The position numbers and the translations under genes are program-made. DNA of 9,741 bases from DATAYF01 sp036272735 (GTDB lineage: Bacteria > Chloroflexota > Ktedonobacteria > Ktedonobacterales > Ktedonobacteraceae): NCBI GenBank assembly GCA_036272735.1, contig DATAYF010000469.1, forward strand, positions 1-9,741. The letters run 5' to 3'. The notes under the pieces are model-generated. The model saw nothing but the letters and a program-made list of their open reading frames with translations, was not told the DNA's origin and ran no database searches. This document shows, one piece after another, positions 6,187 to 9,741 of this stretch; within the stretch, counting starts at the first letter, position 1; every line of letters begins with the position of its first letter.

Positions 6187-6215
6187 AAAAAACATCGGTC
6201 GTTTGGACGATGTGT
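6187..6215 (-). terminator. Intrinsic terminator of the methyltransferase-kinase operon
   Basis: Read on the minus strand, ACATC and GATGT pair (6209-6213 with 6192-6196). GTC and GAC form an inner stem (6206-6208 with 6198-6200) around a 5-nt loop, with one bulged base, and a T6 tract (6187-6192) follows. It lies about 45 bp after the stop of the kinase-NUDIX gene, where a terminator is expected. A nearly identical copy in inverted orientation is at 4027-4055. Confidence 0.75.
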
Positions 6216-6259
6216 GCTCGTTGACGTATATGCTACGATATTAGAAAGAAGAGCATTCT

Positions 6260-7258
6260 TTATGCATGTTTCTCTTGTAACGCGGACCAGAGAGAAAGCA
6301 AGTAGGTAGCTCCTGGCGCTAAATCGAGCCTGAACGCCTGGCTCAGCGGCAAAAAGAGCATCGCATCACCTTCACCGACGATTACATCCCTTTGGCGAGC
6401 TTGCGTGCGTGCAAGAAAAACAAACCATTCGTTGTAAGCTTCTGGTTGAGAAATTGAAGGCAGCATGCCGTGCCAAAGCAGGCTCAATGGCTCTTGCAGA
6501 TGTAATCCTGTTTCTTCTAGTACTTCACGATGTGCCGCAACCTCTGCCGTTTCTCCCGGCTCAATGCCCCCTCCGACCAGGCTCCATTGATTTGGAGAGG
6601 TTGGCGCATTCGGGCTTCGATATTGTAATAAAAGTTGCTCTTTATCATTCACGAGCACGACTGCCGCAAGTTGCCGCTTGAGGGGAAAGCTATGCATCCG
6701 CTGCCTCGCCACCACATCTCCACTTTTCGCCTGGTCTTCCTCCTGGCGCAGGTAAGCACACGCCTCAGCAAGACAGTCATCAAATGGTCGGCTGGTATCC
6801 AGTACGAGGCTGTGGGCTGGCAAATGCGCAAACATCTGTTGTTCTTCTGCATCACTGAGTCCAGCATCGCCTCTCCATTGAGAAGGTCGAGCCTCACGCA
6901 ATGTAAGCCGCTGAGCACGTAGTGGCCTTGGAGACTCGCAATGAATGACTTTCAAACTTGCACCTGCCTGCTTCGTCATCTCTTTCACCTGTTCAAGCAC
7001 ATTGGGAAAGCGCCCTGGGCTATCGAGGATGACCGAAAGATGCTGCTTGATCAGCAGATCCTGGGCTATCTCTAACATCAGTGTGTAAGAAGCTGGCCCG
7101 GCGAGTTCTGGACTTACGCCACTGCTCAAGAGGGGTGATTTGAGGCTATCCTTGTCAATCACTGGCCAGACCCCTGCCTGACCAAGGGCTAACGCCAGCG
7201 TAGTCTTGCCTGTGCCGGGCATTCCCGCCATGAGAACCAGTGTCAGATCATTTAGCAT
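6260..7258 (-). CDS. P-loop kinase fused to NUDIX hydrolase
   Basis: Two-domain cytoplasmic protein of 332 residues. Residues 1-172 form a P-loop kinase-like domain: Walker A G12-MPGTGK-T19, then VIDKDSLK (33-40), an LDSP segment (D79, Walker-B-like), an Arg-rich lid region (R111-R124), and VLDTSRPFDDCL near the end. After a linker rich in charged residues (173-190), residues 194-330 are a NUDIX domain with a perfect box G230-x5-E236-x7-R244-E245-V-x-E248-E249-x-G251-L252, so both active sites look intact. NUDIX enzymes hydrolyse nucleoside diphosphate-linked compounds; the kinase half resembles AAA_33/zeta-toxin/polynucleotide-kinase-like proteins. The substrate is unknown. The ATG at 7258 overlaps the end of the upstream paralogous kinase by 11 nt (ATGCTAAATGA) with AAGGAG upstream, implying translational coupling. 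It is the last gene of the operon. Confidence 0.93.
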   Translation of the reverse strand: MLNDLTLVLMAGMPGTGKTTLALALGQAGVWPVIDKDSLKSPLLSSGVSPELAGPASYTLMLEIAQDLLIKQHLSVILDSPGRFPNVLEQVKEMTKQAGASLKVIHCESPRPLRAQRLTLREARPSQWRGDAGLSDAEEQQMFAHLPAHSLVLDTSRPFDDCLAEACAYLRQEEDQAKSGDVVARQRMHSFPLKRQLAAVVLVNDKEQLLLQYRSPNAPTSPNQWSLVGGGIEPGETAEVAAHREVLEETGLHLQEPLSLLWHGMLPSISQPEAYNEWFVFLARTQARQRDVIVGEGDAMLFLPLSQAFRLDLAPGATYLLSLWSALQEKHA

Positions 7259-7805
7259 CGCTCATGGCTCCTTCGCTAGCGATTTGTGCCACTTGTCCTA
7301 GCCATACAATGACCTCAGTAAGACACTCTTGAAATGGTCGTATCGTATCTACAACGAGATGTGGATGGACAATCGAGTAGCGTTCCTGAATGTGAGGCTG
7401 ATGACGGAAGGACTGCAATGCGTCCCAATCGATCTGGTGATGGCTAGGAAGTTGGAGTGCCTTGCGATCATTGATACGTTGCTTCCATAGTGATTCGTCT
7501 GAGCAATGACATTCAACAATGCCTAATGAAGCATGGGTTTCTATCGCAATAGCCTGAGCATGCTCATATGCAATACTTCCCGTGAGCGGGCTATCACAGA
7601 TAACGTTCAGTCCCTGTAACAATTGGCGACGAGCAATATTAAACATAATCTCGTATGCAAGACCACCTGCTGCTGAAGCGTGACCATCCAAAAGATCTTT
7701 TACATCATCTTTGTCAATCAAGGGCCAACCGAGTTCTTTGCCAAGAGCACGACTGAGCGTACTTTTACCGCTTCCAGAAAGCCCTTTCATCATAATCAAC
7801 CACAT
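7248..7805 (-). CDS. Small P-loop (AAA_33-type) kinase
   Basis: P-loop NTPase of 185 residues that probably phosphorylates a small molecule or nucleotide. Walker A is G8-LSGSGKS-T16; WPLIDKDDVK (27-36) and a VICDSPL segment (D71) follow. There is an arginine-containing lid (around WKQRINDRK), and it ends with VVDTIRPFQECLTEVIVWL. These landmarks match, in order and spacing, the N-terminal domain of the next gene, so the two are tandem paralogues. The start at 7805 (MWLIMMKGL) puts the P-loop at the usual distance from the N-terminus. The frame runs open to an ATG at 7898, but that would overlap the upstream methyltransferase by about 50 bp and add an atypical leader. The ribosome site before 7805 is weak (GGAAAATG). 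It lies 40 bp after the methyltransferase and overlaps the kinase-NUDIX gene by 11 nt. Related folds include chloramphenicol phosphotransferase and zeta toxin; neither is established here. Confidence 0.87.
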   Translation of the reverse strand: MWLIMMKGLSGSGKSTLSRALGKELGWPLIDKDDVKDLLDGHASAAGGLAYEIMFNIARRQLLQGLNVICDSPLTGSIAYEHAQAIAIETHASLGIVECHCSDESLWKQRINDRKALQLPSHHQIDWDALQSFRHQPHIQERYSIVHPHLVVDTIRPFQECLTEVIVWLGQVAQIASEGAMSDAK

Positions 7806-7845
7806 AACTACACATTTTCCATTGTTACCAAAACAATAATATCCC

Positions 7846-8505
7846 TCATACCCTTCGCGAGAGCAAATGGTAGTAGCCATCGCCATCGCCTTCTTCAATC
7901 ACAGAAAATGATGCCTGGCTCATCCACGTGCGTACTTGCGCTAGCTCTGGATAATAGTGATAGTAGCCCTCGTGTGCATACTCGCCCTCGACTACGGGCA
8001 ACCCTTGCTTCTTGCCCTCGTCGTAGGCATGGGTACGTTCAGCGGCATCGATGAGTTCGACGGTCAAATACAGGTATCCGTTGCTCTTTAAAGCGCGATG
8101 GAAATTGTTGAGTACGAACGGCCAGTCTTCGGGAGAAACGAACTCCATTGCATCTACGCAGATGACGCCGTCGAATGCATCTGTGAAATCTATCTCCTGT
8201 AGACCCTGCTTCTCCGTACGTACACGCGGGAACTTGGCCCTGGCTTGCAACAACATCTGCTGTGATTGATCTACGCCGACGACGGAGCGGCCACTTTCCA
8301 GGATCAGCGACCAGTACTTGCCGGTGCCACAGGCTACGTCCAGGATGGTGCATCCAGGCGGGCAGAGGCCAAGCAAACGTTGCAGAAACGAGCGGTGCGA
8401 GACATTGATATGGCTCCAGTTCTGGTCATAGCTGCTGGCATGGAGTGTGTCGTAGCGCACTTCTGATATATGACGCTTTTCTGTGAGCCAGGTAGACCTT
8501 TCCAT
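7846..8505 (-). CDS. Class I SAM-dependent methyltransferase
   Basis: Methyltransferase of 219 residues. ILDVACGTG (54-62) is motif I, and D79 in VVGVDQS is the acidic SAM-ribose ligand. FDGVICVDAMEFV is motif II/post-II, with the family-typical bulky segment before the helix, and ALKSNGYLYLTVEL is motif III. A tyrosine-rich stretch, YAHEGYYHYYP, near residue 175 probably lines the substrate pocket; the substrate is unknown. The start at 8505 is supported by GAGGA about 10 nt upstream and by a promoter at 8541-8569. It is the first gene of a likely three-gene operon with the two P-loop kinases (40-nt gap, then 11-nt overlap). It is divergent from a third methyltransferase at 8724. Apart from the SAM-binding core, its sequence does not resemble the other two methyltransferases in the window, so it is not a recent duplicate. 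Confidence 0.9.
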   Translation of the reverse strand: MERSTWLTEKRHISEVRYDTLHASSYDQNWSHINVSHRSFLQRLLGLCPPGCTILDVACGTGKYWSLILESGRSVVGVDQSQQMLLQARAKFPRVRTEKQGLQEIDFTDAFDGVICVDAMEFVSPEDWPFVLNNFHRALKSNGYLYLTVELIDAAERTHAYDEGKKQGLPVVEGEYAHEGYYHYYPELAQVRTWMSQASFSVIEEGDGDGYYHLLSRRV

Positions 8506-8540
8506 ATAAAATCGTCCTCACTCCTTCGGTTGCTGCTCTC

Positions 8541-8569
8541 AGTATATAACATGCTTTATCTACTATGAA
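8541..8569 (-). promoter_or_regulatory. Predicted sigma-70-like promoter for the methyltransferase-kinase operon
   Basis: On the minus strand TTCATA (8564-8569, 4 of 6 to consensus) and TATACT (8541-8546, 5 of 6) are separated by 17 bp. Transcription would start near 8534, leaving a leader of about 29 nt that contains the ribosome site. Confidence 0.6.
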
Positions 8570-8616
8570 TGTTTCTTTTTGACACTTCCTTGCATACAGA
8601 AACGAGTGTTGTAGAA

Positions 8617-8629
8617 CGTGCCAGGCACG
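8617..8629. promoter_or_regulatory. 13-bp palindrome between divergent promoters, candidate operator
   Basis: CGTGCC-A-GGCACG is a perfect dyad with 6-bp arms and one central base. It ends 5 bp before the -35 box of the plus-strand methyltransferase promoter and lies about 48 bp upstream of the minus-strand promoter's -35 box. That position suits an activator or dual regulator. No regulator gene is adjacent, so this is a suggestion only. Confidence 0.45.
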
Positions 8630-8634
8630 AAAAC

Positions 8635-8663
8635 TTGCAAAGAAGTGGTGAAGGCGGTATACT
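8635..8663 (+). promoter_or_regulatory. Predicted sigma-70-like promoter for the 8724 methyltransferase
   Basis: TTGCAA (8635-8640) and TATACT (8658-8663, 5 of 6 to consensus) are separated by exactly 17 bp. Transcription would begin near 8670, giving a leader of about 54 nt. This is one of the best-looking promoters in the window. Confidence 0.7.
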
Positions 8664-8723
8664 AGCGGTCCTTTAAACCTCATAGGTAGTAATACATAGA
8701 CCAGAAAGAATGGAGAGTGAATC

Positions 8724-9506
8724 ATGAGTTCCTTTGGTTGGGACCAGATGGCCGAGTGGTGGGATGAGAAGCTAGGCGACGATGGCGACCTATGGCACCG
8801 CGCATTGATCGATCCTCCGTTGATTCGCCTGGTGGGCGAAGTGAGCGGGATACGTATGCTGGACCTGGCCTGTGGCAATGGCTACTTGAGTCGCCGCTTC
8901 GCTCGTCAGGGTGCCAGCGTGATCGGCGTCGATGCCAATGCACCAGTGATCGAGCGCGCTCGTGCACGCGAGATGCAGGACCCATTGGGCATCACCTATC
9001 ACGTGTCTGACGCGGCTCGCTTAGAGATGTTGGAAGATGACTCGTTTGACCTGGTCATCTGCAATATGGCGCTCATGGATATCGAGAACGCGGCGGGGGC
9101 CATCCAGGAGGTTGCTCGCGTACTGCAGCCCAGGGGGCGCTTTGTGGCAAGCCTGTCGCATCCCTGCTTCGACAAAGTGAGCACTTCTGGCTGGGACATC
9201 GAGCGCATCTATCCAAATACCACCATCTGGCGCAAAATGAGCCACTATCGCGAGATTGCCACTGACAGCGTGCCCTGGCTGAAAGTACCAGACGGAGTTG
9301 TCAACACAGCCGCTTATCATCGCCCATTATCCTGGTATTTCCGCACCTTGCGCACGGCGGGCCTGGTAGTTTCCGCATTGGAAGAACCCGAGCCAACCGA
9401 GGAGTTTCTAGAGCATTCAGAGCAAGGCCCCTGGATTGCTGAGATCCCTATGCACTGCGTCATTGAAACCTGGAAAGTCAAGGGAGTTTTGTCGATAGAA
9501 GGGTAA
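8724..9506 (+). CDS. Class I SAM-dependent methyltransferase
   Basis: Methyltransferase of 260 residues. The N-terminal WDQMAEWWDEKLGDDGDLWHR precedes MLDLACGNGYL (45-55), motif I with Asn in place of the common Thr. D70 in VIGVDAN is the SAM-ribose acidic residue, FDLVICNMALMDI is motif II, and VLQPRGRFVASLSHPCF is motif III. The later YHRPLSWYFRTLRTAGLVV block, followed by an E/P-rich stretch (EEPEPTEEF), is the substrate side and is typical of small-molecule methyltransferases. The substrate is unknown. GGAGA lies 8 nt before the ATG at 8724, and a good promoter is at 8635-8663. It is transcribed divergently from the methyltransferase-kinase operon across 218 bp. No terminator was identified after the stop at 9506. 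Confidence 0.92.
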   Translation: MSSFGWDQMAEWWDEKLGDDGDLWHRALIDPPLIRLVGEVSGIRMLDLACGNGYLSRRFARQGASVIGVDANAPVIERARAREMQDPLGITYHVSDAARLEMLEDDSFDLVICNMALMDIENAAGAIQEVARVLQPRGRFVASLSHPCFDKVSTSGWDIERIYPNTTIWRKMSHYREIATDSVPWLKVPDGVVNTAAYHRPLSWYFRTLRTAGLVVSALEEPEPTEEFLEHSEQGPWIAEIPMHCVIETWKVKGVLSIEG

Positions 9507-9741
9507 GGCTTGCGAATAGGCCGATTATCAACGATTTGTATACGGCAGAAAGATAGCTTATCCGGCAGATGGTAATGAAGGCAGTTGCAGAAACGTAAGG
9601 ATATCGCGATAGTATGTTTCCCAATTGCTTTCATTGCAAATCGCTAGCTTTGGTAGTATGATGCTGGGTCTAACGCACTTTTGATGATGGGGGAACGGGT
9701 ACTTCTGAGGTGGATTTTGGGAGTTTTTCAAAAATGCTCTC
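9507..9741. other. Right-edge non-coding sequence
   Basis: No gene is supported here. A perfect 10-bp palindrome TATCGCGATA lies at about 9602-9611. The last 60 bp are G/T-rich (GGGGGAACGGG, then TTTTTCAAAAA near 9724-9734) and differ in texture from the rest. They could be the edge of another element, but the window ends before this can be judged. Confidence 0.35.

Noticed and set aside
7806..7898. 31-residue N-terminal extension of the small kinase
   Set aside because: It would overlap the upstream methyltransferase and has a low-complexity, non-family sequence; the P-loop is normally near the N-terminus.
9680..9741. Possible insertion-sequence edge at the right end
   Set aside because: Only a change in base texture; no terminal repeat, target duplication or transposase is visible within the window.
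1..9741. A defence island, biosynthetic gene cluster or CRISPR system
   Set aside because: No nuclease, core biosynthetic enzyme, repeat array or phage gene was found; several modifying enzymes alone do not make such a cluster.

Overview
The window reads as ordinary chromosome of a free-living, probably soil-dwelling bacterium of moderate GC content. Genes carry recognisable Shine-Dalgarno sequences. The mix is a luciferase-like flavin monooxygenase, a MerR regulator with a GyrI-like domain, several small-molecule methyltransferases, a RimJ/RimL-type acetyltransferase and orphan P-loop kinases. This resembles the large accessory genomes of Chloroflexota class Ktedonobacteria, but that assignment is an inference from gene content and style. 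No rRNA, tRNA, CRISPR array, phage gene or intact insertion sequence was seen.

Left part (1-2114): a luciferase-like monooxygenase (167-982, minus) lies 100 bp downstream of a nucleotidyltransferase-fold protein (1083-1910, minus). Middle-left (2115-3901, minus): a class I SAM-dependent methyltransferase and a MerR/GyrI-like regulator form a two-gene operon. Its promoter has the MerR-family signature, with -35 and -10 boxes 19 bp apart and an inverted repeat filling the spacer. A non-coding region of about 330 bp separates it from a divergent metallo-beta-lactamase-fold hydrolase (4160-4900, plus). The probable leader of that gene holds two hairpins, one of them terminator-like.

Middle-right: a GNAT acetyltransferase (4918-5481, minus) converges on the hydrolase and is preceded by a 21-bp perfect inverted repeat. 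Next comes an unrecognised 151-residue protein (5629-6084, minus). A minus-strand operon from 8505 to 6260 then encodes a methyltransferase, a small P-loop kinase, and a second, paralogous P-loop kinase fused to a complete NUDIX hydrolase. The last two genes overlap by 11 nt. The operon ends at a hairpin/T-tract terminator (6187-6215), which recurs almost unchanged at 4027-4055.

Right end: a third methyltransferase (8724-9506, plus) is divergent from that operon. Each side has a good sigma-70-like promoter, and a 13-bp palindrome lies between them. The last 235 bp show no gene.

Overall this is a neighbourhood of small-molecule modifying enzymes with at least one ligand-sensing regulator. The most unusual items are the kinase / kinase-NUDIX pair, the MerR-controlled methyltransferase operon, and the repeated terminator-like hairpin that also appears in a 5' leader.
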